NCBI GenBank assembly: GCA_030753675.1 | Contig: JASMBU010000004.1 | Span: 1 to 61,281, forward strand | DNA length: 61,281 nucleotides | Source of the DNA: Methylococcales bacterium | Lineage (GTDB): Bacteria; Pseudomonadota; Gammaproteobacteria; Methylococcales; Methylomonadaceae | Direction of reading: 5' to 3' | Shown here: piece by piece, positions 48,901-58,125 of the stretch | How the letters are laid out: every line of letters begins with the position of its first letter | How positions within the stretch are numbered: position 1 is the first letter of the stretch | Position numbers and translations under genes: made by a program | Notes under the pieces: generated by a model | The model's input: only the letters and a program-made list of their open reading frames with translations | What the model was told of the DNA's origin: nothing | Databases searched by the model: none

Positions 48901-50967
48901 ATGTTTTCACGACATCTAAACGGATTTTCTTTTCATAAACAGTCGCGGCCTATTAAGTGTTTAGTGAGCTTTTTTTTTATCGCTGTTTTTGGGGTAATGG
49001 TAATAGCGGCTATGCCAGTCATTTTAAAATCTTTGGTGACTCATTGGTTTGAATCAGAAGGTATGACCGTTCAGGTGGGCGATATTGAAATATCGCTTTG
49101 GGAACCGGTGCTGAGTATTAATGACTTTTCTGGAAAAGACCTAGCAGGGAAAGGTTTTTCATTAGAGAAAATGAAACTCAAGTGGCAATGGGGAGGAGTT
49201 CTTGATCATCGTATTGTTATTGATGACTTTAGGGTTCAATCACTGCACGTAGATGCAGAATTATCAGAGAAAAAATTAATAAAAATTGCCGGGCTGAATC
49301 TATTTTCAAGTACACAAACCGTTATGCCTGTATTGCCAGAGATAGCGGCGCCAATCTGGGCGATAAGACTAGCAAATAGTGAGGTTTTGGATTTTAGTAT
49401 TTGTATGAAACAATTTGATCGGGTCGGCGACTTGTCTTTAGATCTTTGTTCTCAATTAAAAAGCCTCGCCTGGAAGGGGATGGCTGAATATAAATCGTCC
49501 AATAAGAGTAGCCGTGATCTTTGGGAGCTAGAAGGGTCGTTGAATTTAGATGGATTACGCATTGATGATAAGGTTCGTGAGCGTCCTTTTCTCGAAGTTG
49601 AATCTATTCTTCTTGATAAGATAGCAGTGAAATCATTAGCGGATATCGAGATGGCTACGATCCGTGTTGAGGATTTTTCAGTTTTGCAGCAACAACCTAC
49701 ACAAGTGGTAAAGGCGCGTCCTTTCTTTGCTTTTGAAACGCTGAATCTCCGCGATGTTCAATTAGTCGAGTTACTGGATTTACGGGTTGATATGATTGAA
49801 TTGCAATCACCGTCAGGTTATTTCCGGTTAATCGATAATGGCTTGTCAGAACTCGATGCATGGGGTTTTTTAGATAAGGATACGCAAACAAGTCCGCGGC
49901 AATCTGCAACGAACAAGTTTAGATTTTTAGTTAATAAATTTATAGGTAGCACTCATAAAGAGACGGTTTTTGTGGATGAGCGATATCAGAGTCCATTCAC
50001 TATGACAATAAAAGATGTTCAATGGGACATTAAGAAAATCCATAACCAGTCTCTTAACCAAGAGAGTAGTGCATCACTTGCACTCACAGTAGGCCATCAC
50101 GGGTATATCGCATTCGAGGCATTGGGTAGTTTATTCTCAAGTCACCCTACGATCACAGGAAAAGGAGAGATAAAGGGTGTTGATCTAAAAATGATGGCGC
50201 CCTTAACACGGAAACATTTGCAACATGTGATTAACAGTGGTCAATTAGATAGTGCTGTTGATTTTAATGTGGAAAAAGGGTTAGTGAACAGTGTCGCGCA
50301 TTTTTCAATTAATCAATTAGCGTTAACCCCTTTAGATGATAAAGATGGAGAAGCGTTTAGCCGTGAATATGGGTTTCCTTTAAATGCATCGTTAGCTTTA
50401 CTTCGTGATAGAGATAACAGCATTCATTTAGATGTTCCGGTAACCGGTCAAGTCGATAGTCCCAGTTTTGATTTTGATAAAGCCATCGTGACGGCAGTTT
50501 CTAAAGCCGTTCTGGATGCCGTGATTAAGTATTACACCCCTTATGGATTGGTCTTTGCAGCGGATGCATTGGTCGATCTTGTTCACAGCCTTAAACTAGA
50601 GCCTATTGTTTTCAACCTTGCCAGTAAAGAATTAACGAGCGCGAACAAACAGCAATTAATAGCTATTTCAGAATTAATGGCCGTTAGGCCAGGTATCCAC
50701 ATTACCCTTTGCGGGATCAGTAATCAGAAGGATAAAGAGAGCATTTTTAGGGGATATATGAAAAGTAAGTTTCCACGACGGTATGACAAGAAAGGCCAAT
50801 CAAACACTAAGCTACAGCGGCTACGATTAATTAAAATAGCTGAAGAAAGAAGCGCTCGCGTTAAAAACTTTTTAATGCAACAACAGAAAGTAGCGGCAAG
50901 CCGTCTTGTTGAATGTCTGCCGCGTTATGAGCCTGAAGGACTCGCGGGTGTCACTATAACGATTTAG
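48901..50967 (+). CDS. DUF748 / AsmA-like envelope protein
   Basis: The 688-residue protein has an N-terminal transmembrane anchor (about 21-43) and a long periplasmic part rich in short beta strands, typical of DUF748. Hallmarks are the early segment VQVGDIEISLWEPVLSINDF and the late NLALLRDRDNSIHLDVPVTG-like stretch. A C-terminal OmpA-like segment (about 575-688, KQQLIAISELMAVRPGIHITL, then AEERSARVKNFL) completes it. AsmA-superfamily proteins are thought to bridge membranes for lipid flow; DUF748 itself is not assigned. It is monocistronic, and the 281 bases to the next convergent gene hold only a short CATAGAGA/TCTCTATG hairpin (51209-51239). Confidence 0.85.
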   Translation: MFSRHLNGFSFHKQSRPIKCLVSFFFIAVFGVMVIAAMPVILKSLVTHWFESEGMTVQVGDIEISLWEPVLSINDFSGKDLAGKGFSLEKMKLKWQWGGVLDHRIVIDDFRVQSLHVDAELSEKKLIKIAGLNLFSSTQTVMPVLPEIAAPIWAIRLANSEVLDFSICMKQFDRVGDLSLDLCSQLKSLAWKGMAEYKSSNKSSRDLWELEGSLNLDGLRIDDKVRERPFLEVESILLDKIAVKSLADIEMATIRVEDFSVLQQQPTQVVKARPFFAFETLNLRDVQLVELLDLRVDMIELQSPSGYFRLIDNGLSELDAWGFLDKDTQTSPRQSATNKFRFLVNKFIGSTHKETVFVDERYQSPFTMTIKDVQWDIKKIHNQSLNQESSASLALTVGHHGYIAFEALGSLFSSHPTITGKGEIKGVDLKMMAPLTRKHLQHVINSGQLDSAVDFNVEKGLVNSVAHFSINQLALTPLDDKDGEAFSREYGFPLNASLALLRDRDNSIHLDVPVTGQVDSPSFDFDKAIVTAVSKAVLDAVIKYYTPYGLVFAADALVDLVHSLKLEPIVFNLASKELTSANKQQLIAISELMAVRPGIHITLCGISNQKDKESIFRGYMKSKFPRRYDKKGQSNTKLQRLRLIKIAEERSARVKNFLMQQQKVAASRLVECLPRYEPEGLAGVTITI

Positions 50968-51248
50968 CCTATGGTTGTTGGATAGTGTTCTAAGTACTTA
51001 TTGTGATGTTATGCATGGATAATTACGTGACAGAATGAAGAAAGAATATCTTTTGTGGTGATTTGTCGCGCGTCAATTTGTCACATTCACTTAGGACTTA
51101 TTACTTTGTACAATGCATACAGATACTGATTTTTGACTTTAAAAGTTACAGGAATTAGTAGTTTGTTTTGGTGGCCAGTTGTTCGAATGAATGTCCATAC
51201 CTACCCCTCATAGAGAGCTGGCTACCAACTTTCTCTATGCATATTTCA

Positions 51249-52112
51249 CTAGAGTTTTTCTTCTAAAACTAATTGCAACGCTTCAGGAACTAGGAATGTT
51301 TTCTTTTCTTTTGTGAGTGGGCATTCAAATACTAACTTGACGGCTTGTAATTGTAAGTTTTTATCATTCGCTATAGCTTGACCATATAATCGGTCTCCAA
51401 TAATAGGGAAACCTAATTGTGATAAATGTATACGAATTTGATGTTTCCTTCCGGTATTGAGTTTAATATCAATTAAAGAGTTATTTGTTGTACAAGATAC
51501 AAAGGTCAATGTTGTAGAGGCTTTTCTCCCCTCAATATCAGTGGTAATCTCAATCGGTTTGCGATATTGGGAGAAGTCTCCTTTGACGATCGCTTGATAA
51601 TGTTTTTGTATTGTTCGTGTTGAAAAATAGTGGCTAAAAATTTGAGCGGTTTTTTTACTGTGTGCGAGTAGCATGAGGCCAGTTGTTGCTTGGTCGAGAC
51701 GGTGGACTAAAAAACAAGGTCGTTGAGGTTGTGAGTGCACTTCAACCCAACGATTAATAGTGCAAGCATCGCCCCATTTGCTGCCTTGGCAGAATAATCC
51801 GTATGGTTTATACCAAATGGAATAGTCTTTTTCATCGCTAATTAAAGAGGGTGCTGGAGGTTCTTGATTTAAAATGGCGGTGTTATAGAAAAGCTGTAAT
51901 TGGTCGCCCGGGTGAAGTTTTTTGTTGTTTCGTCGTAACCGTTGATCACGTTTTTCTTGATATAACCAAACGGCACCTTTTTGCATGGCAGATTTAAGGG
52001 TTTGCTGAGAGAGGCCCGTTTCGTGGGCCAAGATAGCACTGGGTTTTAGGTTGGTTTCGTTCAGTGTTATCGTATGGGTATGTTTTAAAATGGTCGTGCG
52101 AGGTTCTTTCAT
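51249..52112 (-). CDS. RluA-family RNA pseudouridine synthase
   Basis: The 287-residue protein has an S4-like N-terminal part (about 25-75) and the RluA catalytic core with D140 in HRLDQATTGLMLLA. The usual YEKHYxAxVxG helix is present as IQKHYQAIVKGD, and the late GRKHQIRIHLSQLGFPIIGD motif is intact. It isomerises uridines in rRNA or tRNA; which site cannot be told. The second motif has TTG where most have TSG. Single gene. Confidence 0.9.
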   Translation of the reverse strand: MKEPRTTILKHTHTITLNETNLKPSAILAHETGLSQQTLKSAMQKGAVWLYQEKRDQRLRRNNKKLHPGDQLQLFYNTAILNQEPPAPSLISDEKDYSIWYKPYGLFCQGSKWGDACTINRWVEVHSQPQRPCFLVHRLDQATTGLMLLAHSKKTAQIFSHYFSTRTIQKHYQAIVKGDFSQYRKPIEITTDIEGRKASTTLTFVSCTTNNSLIDIKLNTGRKHQIRIHLSQLGFPIIGDRLYGQAIANDKNLQLQAVKLVFECPLTKEKKTFLVPEALQLVLEEKL

Positions 52113-52260
52113 AGTCGGTTTATCGGTATAGCAAGGAAAAGTCTTTCAAGGTGGTTTGAAGGATTATTTTAACGAATAAAAATGTTGAGCCTAGTTTTTA
52201 TTAGCAAGATGGTTGGCATCGGTGAAGTCTAGCGGAGGTGCATGCCACTAGCAGGTAGCT

Positions 52261-52962
52261 ATGTTTTTTATTAGTTATATTTTTAATGTTAATATTCCAT
52301 TGTTGTTTATTGTTTATGGAAAAAAACCTATTATGAACTTTTTAAAGGATAACAATTATTGGCTCGGTCAGTTTACTTTTTTTCTTAGACGTTTGATAGC
52401 TAAAATTCCCAAAGGTATTGTTAGAAATTGGTTGAAGAGTGGTCCTTATATTGAAGAAAGATTTGCGAATGGTCAAAGAAAGGTTTTGAGGCATTATCGT
52501 TATGGTAGGCGTCATGGGCTAACCATTTTATGGTACTCGAATGGTCAGCAGTTTGCCCAGGGTCATTATAAAAATGGTCGTGAAGAAGGAGTGTGGGAAG
52601 AATGGTGTGAGAATGGGGGTAAAAGGAAAGAAGGGCACTATCGGTCAGGTCAATTGGATGGGGTTTGGCGTGAATGGTTGGAAGACAGTCAACAGTTAGA
52701 GAAACAAGGTCATTATAAGAACGGTAAAAAGGTGGGGCTATGGACGTGTTGGTATGTGAATGGGCATAAGAAGTCTGAAGGTGAATTTAAGAAGGGTAAA
52801 CAAGATGGTTTATGGTCTTATTGGTATGAGAGTGGTGATATTTTGCGAGAACAAAATATGCAAGTAGGTAAGTTGCATGGTTCTTATACCGTATGGAATA
52901 CGCAAGGGTTGATGTATAAGAAGGAGTTGTATAGTGAAGGTGTTTTACAACAATCTTTATAA
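52261..52962 (+). CDS. MORN-variant repeat protein, larger copy
   Basis: The 233-residue frame has about seven MORN_2 repeats from residue 65 on (WYSNGQQFAQGHYKNG, CENGGKRKEGHYRSG, WYVNGHKKSEGEFKKG, YESGDILRE and others), each near 23 residues. ATG 52261 follows AGGT and gives a hydrophobic first 19 residues that could anchor the protein; ATG 52333 would remove them and start MNFLKDNNYW. The choice is open. The protein relates to the 116-residue one at 37.9 kb. Function unknown. Confidence 0.78.
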   Translation: MFFISYIFNVNIPLLFIVYGKKPIMNFLKDNNYWLGQFTFFLRRLIAKIPKGIVRNWLKSGPYIEERFANGQRKVLRHYRYGRRHGLTILWYSNGQQFAQGHYKNGREEGVWEEWCENGGKRKEGHYRSGQLDGVWREWLEDSQQLEKQGHYKNGKKVGLWTCWYVNGHKKSEGEFKKGKQDGLWSYWYESGDILREQNMQVGKLHGSYTVWNTQGLMYKKELYSEGVLQQSL

Positions 52963-53354
52963 TGAGAGGCTAGGTGCGAAGAAGGAAATTATTGAGACCG
53001 TCGAGGACTATTTATTTGGGTTTGTCTAGGGTTTTGGGTTTTGGGCTTAAGGTGTATTGAGGTCAGAAAATAACCTTTAGGATGCGCATGAGTAAAGTAG
53101 GGAATAAAACTGATAGTTGGGCGATAAAAACGATTAAAGATGTTCCGATAAAGCGCATAGATATCCTGAGTCTATTAAGTGACATATCTTTTTTAGCCCG
53201 TTCAAGTGGACGTTTAAAGTTTGATCATTTTAGCTAATAACAGCGCGTAATACGATTAGGCATATTGTCGCGTGACAAAATGTCGCAATGAAAATTAAAG
53301 ATGGAGCGCTTATTTTTTATAATTATTATTGAGTGAGGTAGTGTAAGAAGTATT
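52963..53354. other. 392-base gap with one doubtful small minus-strand ORF
   Basis: The minus strand at 53063-53185 encodes 40 residues (MSLNRLRISMRFIGTSL onward) with one hydrophobic helix. It has no Shine-Dalgarno and I do not call it a gene. GACAAAATGTC at 53273-53283 is a short inverted repeat ahead of the phosphatase gene. No terminator is obvious. Confidence 0.4.
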
Positions 53355-53855
53355 ATGAAGAAACCAATTAAGCATTGTTATTGGGTTGTGCCTGGAAAGG
53401 TTTTAGCTGGTGAGCACCCAGTAGGGTTAAGTGATTTAACACCGAGTGAAAATCTAGAGGCGTTAAAAAAAGAATCTGTCACCACTTTTATTGATTTAAC
53501 CAGTGAGCAAGAAAGGCTGGCTTCATATGAATCACTTTTGGATGAACAGGATTATTATCGGTTTACAATAACCAATGTTGGCACACCCAGTTCGCCTCAA
53601 ATAACCATGGCGATATTAGACCTTATTGATCAGCAAGCCACTAAAGAAGGGGTGGTTTATGTTCATTGCAGAGGAGGGGTGGGTAGAACAGGAACGATTA
53701 TTGGTTGTTGGCTAGCGCGTAAAGGATTTAAGGGGAGTAATGCATTAGCGCAATTAAACGAATTGTGGGTGCATAACCCTAAGTCTGCGAAGACTGAATC
53801 ACCTGAGACTCAAGCACAAAAAGATTATATTTTAGCATGGGAAGAGCATGTTTAA
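53355..53855 (+). CDS. Dual-specificity/tyrosine phosphatase-like protein
   Basis: The 166-residue protein has the Cys-phosphatase P-loop HCRGGVGRTGT with nucleophile C105 and R111, and an upstream general-acid loop candidate in NVGTPSSPQ, which lacks the usual Asp. It fits cytoplasmic dual-specificity or atypical tyrosine phosphatases found in bacteria. It begins a plus-strand group with the flavoprotein (25 bases later) and the MOSC protein. The target is unknown. Confidence 0.88.
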   Translation: MKKPIKHCYWVVPGKVLAGEHPVGLSDLTPSENLEALKKESVTTFIDLTSEQERLASYESLLDEQDYYRFTITNVGTPSSPQITMAILDLIDQQATKEGVVYVHCRGGVGRTGTIIGCWLARKGFKGSNALAQLNELWVHNPKSAKTESPETQAQKDYILAWEEHV

Positions 53856-53880
53856 CCTTAATTGATTAGGGTCTAGTTTA

Positions 53881-55080
53881 ATGGTGAAATATTATGACGT
53901 TATTGTTATTGGAGCCGGTGCCTCTGGATTAATGTGTGCGTTAACGGCAGCTCAACGGGGACGTTCCGTTTTGGTATTAGAAGGGAGTAATAAAGCGGGT
54001 AAGAAAATTCTTATGTCTGGAGGCGGGCGGTGTAATTTCACTAATATGGAGGTGGACTCAACTAATTATATCTCTGCAAATCCTCACTTTTGTAAGTCTG
54101 CACTTAAACGTTACAGTCAGTGGGATTTTATAGAGACTGTTCAGCGTCACGATATTAAATATGAGCAACGTAAACACGGACAGTTGTTTTGCTTAGATTC
54201 TGCTAAAGATATTCTTAATATGTTATTAACCGATTGTGCAGAAAGTGCGGTTGTTTTAAAAACCGATGTGAAGATTGAGGCTGTGCAAGTGCAAACAGAA
54301 GGAACAGCCCGTTATCAGATTGATACGGGAACTGTTAGCTATCACTGTTATTCACTAGTTATTGCCACAGGTGCGTTATCAATTCCTAAAATGGGCGCGA
54401 GTGGTTTGGGTTATCAGATTGCAAAACAGTTTGGGATAAATGTTTTATCTTGCCGTGCTGGTTTGGTCCCTTTTACGTTTAGTGATCATTTTAAGGGGGT
54501 TGCTGAGCGATTATCTGGATTGGCTGTTGAGGTGGAGTTGAGTTGTGCAGGAGCTTCATTTCGAGAAAATATTTTATTTACCCATCGTGGATTAAGTGGG
54601 CCGGCAGCATTGCAAATATCAAATTATTGGCAGCCAGGTACATTGATAACGGTTAATTTGTTACCGGACCTTTCGTTAGTTGATTATTTGTTACGGCAAA
54701 AGTCAAAACAAGCGAAAGCGCTTTTGAAAACAGTGTTATCCGCTCATTTGGCGAAATCTCTGGTCAGTGAGTTACAAGTTATTTTTTGGTCTGAGTATGC
54801 TCAAACGCCTTTGGCTGAGATTCCTGATAAAAAGTTAAGGTTTGTTACAGAACAACTACAATGTTTAAAATTAAAGCCTGCGGGAACAGAAGGGTACCGT
54901 ACTGCAGAAGTCACGTTAGGTGGTGTTGATACTCATGAGCTTAATTCTAAAACTATGGAAGCCAAAAAACAGCCGGGATTGTTTTTTATCGGTGAAGTGG
55001 TTGATGTGACCGGGTGGTTGGGTGGATATAATTTCCAATGGGCTTGGTCTTCTGCGTATACTGCAGGGCAGTTTAGTTAG
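53881..55080 (+). CDS. HI0933/YhiN-family flavoprotein
   Basis: The 399-residue protein starts with the FAD motif VIVIGAGASGLMCALTAA, has MSGGGRCNFTN at about 45-55 and the C-terminal GVDTHELNSKTMEAKKQPGLFFIGEVVDVTGWLGGYNFQWAWSS-type ending, split here only for reference. All are hallmarks of the HI0933/YhiN family. The enzymatic reaction is not known; a role in tRNA or 2-thiouridine-like chemistry has been speculated for relatives. It is the middle gene of a three-gene plus-strand run. Confidence 0.92.
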   Translation: MVKYYDVIVIGAGASGLMCALTAAQRGRSVLVLEGSNKAGKKILMSGGGRCNFTNMEVDSTNYISANPHFCKSALKRYSQWDFIETVQRHDIKYEQRKHGQLFCLDSAKDILNMLLTDCAESAVVLKTDVKIEAVQVQTEGTARYQIDTGTVSYHCYSLVIATGALSIPKMGASGLGYQIAKQFGINVLSCRAGLVPFTFSDHFKGVAERLSGLAVEVELSCAGASFRENILFTHRGLSGPAALQISNYWQPGTLITVNLLPDLSLVDYLLRQKSKQAKALLKTVLSAHLAKSLVSELQVIFWSEYAQTPLAEIPDKKLRFVTEQLQCLKLKPAGTEGYRTAEVTLGGVDTHELNSKTMEAKKQPGLFFIGEVVDVTGWLGGYNFQWAWSSAYTAGQFS

Positions 55081-55125
55081 TATTTGAGCAACTAACTTGA
55101 AGTTTAATTAAAACGAGGAGGTTTT

Positions 55126-55932
55126 ATGGGGGATTTGAACGGGCTGATGACGATTTCATCTTTATGGCGTTATCCAGTTAAATCCATGATTGGTGAGGAA
55201 TTGCGCGCAACTGAGGTGGGTGATAAAGGTCTTTTAGGTGATCGATCTTCAGCACTTTTGGATGTGGAAACGGGCAAGATTGTTAGTGCTAAGAACCCGA
55301 AGCGGTGGCCTAATGTTTTTTCATATCATTCTCGTTATGAAGACTTTCCCTATTCGGATTGTGTGCGTATTACGTTGCCTGATGGGTCTACAGTTAAGAG
55401 TGATGATCGACGTGTTAATGCAATTTTAAGTGAAGCTTTGGGGCGGGATGTTGAATTTATTTCTCAGGCATTAAATAACCCACAATTAGAAGAATATTGG
55501 CCTGATATAGCAGAGCTTGATAATAGAGATATTGTCACTGATGAAGACATGCCGACAGGGACTTTCTTTGATCTTGCAAAAATACATTTATTAACTACGT
55601 CAACACTAGACGAGTTGAGTCGCTTATACCCTGAAGGACGTTTTGAGCCGCGTCGTTTTAGGCCTAATATCATTGTTAACACGGATCAATCCGGTTTTGT
55701 TGAGAACGATTGGGTGGGAAAAACACTCAAAATAGGTAATGATGTGGAATTAAAAATAACAGACTTGTGCCCGCGTTGTGTCATGACGACAGTTTCACAA
55801 GGCGATTTACCCAAAGACACTCAGATTTTACGAACGGCGGCACAACACAATGGCGCGCATGTCGGTGTTTATGCCGAAGTGTTAAAGGCGGGTACGGTCA
55901 CTTGTGATGATACGGTAAGTATTTTGAGTTGA
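55126..55932 (+). CDS. MOSC-domain protein (YcbX/mARC-like)
   Basis: The 268-residue protein has an N-terminal MOSC_N barrel (SLWRYPVKSMIGEEL, GLLGDRSSALLDVETG) and a MOSC domain with FRPNIIV and the molybdenum-ligating Cys region LCPRCVMTTVSQGD. It likely binds molybdenum cofactor and reduces N-hydroxylated bases or sulfoxides, as YcbX and mARC do. It lacks a fused ferredoxin domain, so an external electron donor is needed. GAGGAGG precedes the ATG. Confidence 0.88.
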   Translation: MGDLNGLMTISSLWRYPVKSMIGEELRATEVGDKGLLGDRSSALLDVETGKIVSAKNPKRWPNVFSYHSRYEDFPYSDCVRITLPDGSTVKSDDRRVNAILSEALGRDVEFISQALNNPQLEEYWPDIAELDNRDIVTDEDMPTGTFFDLAKIHLLTTSTLDELSRLYPEGRFEPRRFRPNIIVNTDQSGFVENDWVGKTLKIGNDVELKITDLCPRCVMTTVSQGDLPKDTQILRTAAQHNGAHVGVYAEVLKAGTVTCDDTVSILS

Positions 55933-55945
55933 TCGATTTAGTTCG

Positions 55946-55963
55946 GCCACCGGTGTGGTTTTT
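55946..55963 (+). terminator. Short hairpin with T-run after the MOSC gene
   Basis: GCCAC and GTGGT form a 5-bp stem (one G-T) with loop CGGT and a T5 tail. A larger alternative pairs GCCACC with GGTGGC at 55967-55972. It lies between convergent genes; strength is doubtful. Confidence 0.35.
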
Positions 55964-55983
55964 ATTGGTGGCTGAATAATCGT

Positions 55984-57315
55984 TTATTCATGAATTTTAC
56001 TGACCATCTTCCGAATATTGCCAACACCTCGATAAACAAAGAAAATGATAATAGGGATTGAGAGTCCCGTTACGAGACTCGGGTTGAAGGGTATGCCTGA
56101 GGCTTTAATTGCTTTTGCAAGGTAATTAAATAAGCCGACGGTGTAGTAACTGATGGCCGCTACTGAAAGTCCTTCGACGGTTGATTGCAAGTGCAATTGT
56201 AGATTAGCACGCTTATCCATTGACGTGAGTAAAGACTGGTTCTGTCGTTCTAGAGTAATGTCAACACGAGTACGCAGTAATTGGCTGGCTTTACTAATTC
56301 TCTCAGAAAGCATCGTTAAACGTTTTTCAGTCACTACACAGGTATTAATTGTTGGCTCTAGGCGTCGATTTAGAAATTCATTAATAGTTTGGACACCGGG
56401 AATTCTGACTTCTTTCAGCTCGTGAATGCGTTGTTCAACGAGTTGGTAATAGGCGGTGGTTTTAACAAACCGGGTATGAGTGCTGGAAAAGCTATTTTCA
56501 ATTTCGGCTGCCAAAGCGGTTAGATCATCGAGTAATTGGCTATCGTCAATGTCTAATTGATGCATGGATGTTGTGATGCGTAATAGGTCTTGATCGGCAC
56601 GAGTGAGATTAGGCATTAACGCTTGCGCAACGGGATAGGCTTGTAAAGACATAATACGAAAAACTTCTATGTCAAATAGGCGTTGTAAATAACGACCGGC
56701 TTGGCGGGAATTGAGTTGGCGGTCATAGATTAAAAAACGACTAAACCCATCAGGCTGAATTTTGAAATCGGTAAAGGCAAGGGCAGCACCGCTGGCTACT
56801 TCTGAACCAACTAATGCCCCGTCTGAGAAATGGGAGGCAACATCTTGAAAGTCAGGAGCTGATTCCGATTTAATGATTGCTGCGTGAATGGCAACCATGA
56901 CCTTGCCGGGTATGGATTTAAGCCATTCCTCAGGTATTTCACGGAGTATTGATTCGCTAAAAGGATGGCTGTTTAAACGGTGCTGATAAAAAGTATAAGT
57001 ACTGTATTCTCCGTGCTGCTGCCATTGAAGTTGGAAGACTCCAAAGTCATCACTAAAATGTAGTGTATCTTTTTCGGGTGATGCACGATTAAAAGTCTGG
57101 CAGAGGGAGGCTAGGTGATTCAACTCTTTATCTTTCTGGTCACCATCGTGAATTAAGGCGATATGAGTTGCCTGAGAAGGGCTTTTTATTTTGATCGTTT
57201 GTCGTGCATGGACTTCATTATGTAATTGATCGCGTAAGGTGTGGCTATCGGGAAGGGACGCTGAAAAATTCATAGTGTGTAAATTGATTATTTTAGATTG
57301 TGGCATTGAATCCAA
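55984..57315 (-). CDS. DUF3422 family membrane protein
   Basis: The 443-residue protein has the DUF3422 start HTLRDQLHNEVHARQ, the GALVGSEVASGAALAFTDF segment, a long helical stretch (about 300-380) and two C-terminal transmembrane helices (about 390-432). Family members occur widely in Proteobacteria and are unassigned. The ATG at 57315 is used here; ATG 57306 and 57273 are alternatives. A divergent GNAT gene starts 209 bases away. Confidence 0.88.
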   Translation of the reverse strand: MDSMPQSKIINLHTMNFSASLPDSHTLRDQLHNEVHARQTIKIKSPSQATHIALIHDGDQKDKELNHLASLCQTFNRASPEKDTLHFSDDFGVFQLQWQQHGEYSTYTFYQHRLNSHPFSESILREIPEEWLKSIPGKVMVAIHAAIIKSESAPDFQDVASHFSDGALVGSEVASGAALAFTDFKIQPDGFSRFLIYDRQLNSRQAGRYLQRLFDIEVFRIMSLQAYPVAQALMPNLTRADQDLLRITTSMHQLDIDDSQLLDDLTALAAEIENSFSSTHTRFVKTTAYYQLVEQRIHELKEVRIPGVQTINEFLNRRLEPTINTCVVTEKRLTMLSERISKASQLLRTRVDITLERQNQSLLTSMDKRANLQLHLQSTVEGLSVAAISYYTVGLFNYLAKAIKASGIPFNPSLVTGLSIPIIIFFVYRGVGNIRKMVSKIHE

Positions 57316-57524
57316 GTGCTACTTTATCATGGATGAGGGATTATAAAAGAAGTAGCATCGTTAGACTTAGCCGATGGTGACTAATGGGTGTTGGAAGCCT
57401 GATGCAATAATCAAACTATTGGCCATAAAATAATGTCTCTAACCATGATAAGTTGGCACGATTACGATAAGATGCACTTAAGTGCCGTTTAGGTATTGAT
57501 TTTTTCTTTTTTGTCTTCACTTTT

Positions 57525-58037
57525 ATGATTTATACGCAATTAAATGCTAGTCACGGACAGGATTATCAACAGTTAATGTTGATGGCAACACAGGAGTCCC
57601 CTTTTTCTTGGATAACCTCTCATAATGAGGTGCGCACTTTGGCTATGCCTGCTATCACAGAAATGTTGGACCATAGTCAAAATGAGTCATTGATTCATAT
57701 CGGTGTTTTTACCCCTGAAAAAAAGTTGATAGCGTGTTTAATGCTTGTATTTTCAATGCAACAAAGGCTTGAACATAAGGCTACTTTGCAGGGATTGTAT
57801 GTGTTTCCAGAATTTAGACGACAAGGTATTGCCCGTAAAATGCTAGCGATGTGTTTAAGCCGTATTAGCGATAATACCGCAGTGATTTTTTTGGATGTAG
57901 ATGTCCTTACGGCGGCAGTTGCTGCACGTCAGTTTTATCGTCAGGAGGGATTTAATTGTTATGCATTTGAGCCAGATGCTGTCAAGATAGGACAAAACTT
58001 CTATGGTCTTGAAAGCCTTAGAAGGTCTGTAAATTAA
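57525..58037 (+). CDS. GNAT-family N-acetyltransferase
   Basis: The 170-residue protein has the GNAT core: ATLQGLYVFPEFRRQGIARKML (motif A with the Q/RxxGxA acetyl-CoA loop) and AARQFYRQEGFNCY (motif B). The first 60 residues are unlike any subgroup I know. The substrate is unknown. It is 88 bases upstream of the broken ydbH locus and may not be linked to it. Confidence 0.88.
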   Translation: MIYTQLNASHGQDYQQLMLMATQESPFSWITSHNEVRTLAMPAITEMLDHSQNESLIHIGVFTPEKKLIACLMLVFSMQQRLEHKATLQGLYVFPEFRRQGIARKMLAMCLSRISDNTAVIFLDVDVLTAAVAARQFYRQEGFNCYAFEPDAVKIGQNFYGLESLRRSVN

Positions 58038-58125
58038 TGTTTTTTTTATAAAACTGAAGTGCGGTAAATGATGCCGCTTATTAGCTCGAAAGATAAAATT
58101 AATTTGACTGAAAGTTGTTATTCAG

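Noticed and set aside
53063-53185. Minus-strand 40-residue hydrophobic ORF
   Set aside because: No Shine-Dalgarno, no neighbour support and length at chance level in an AT-rich gap.
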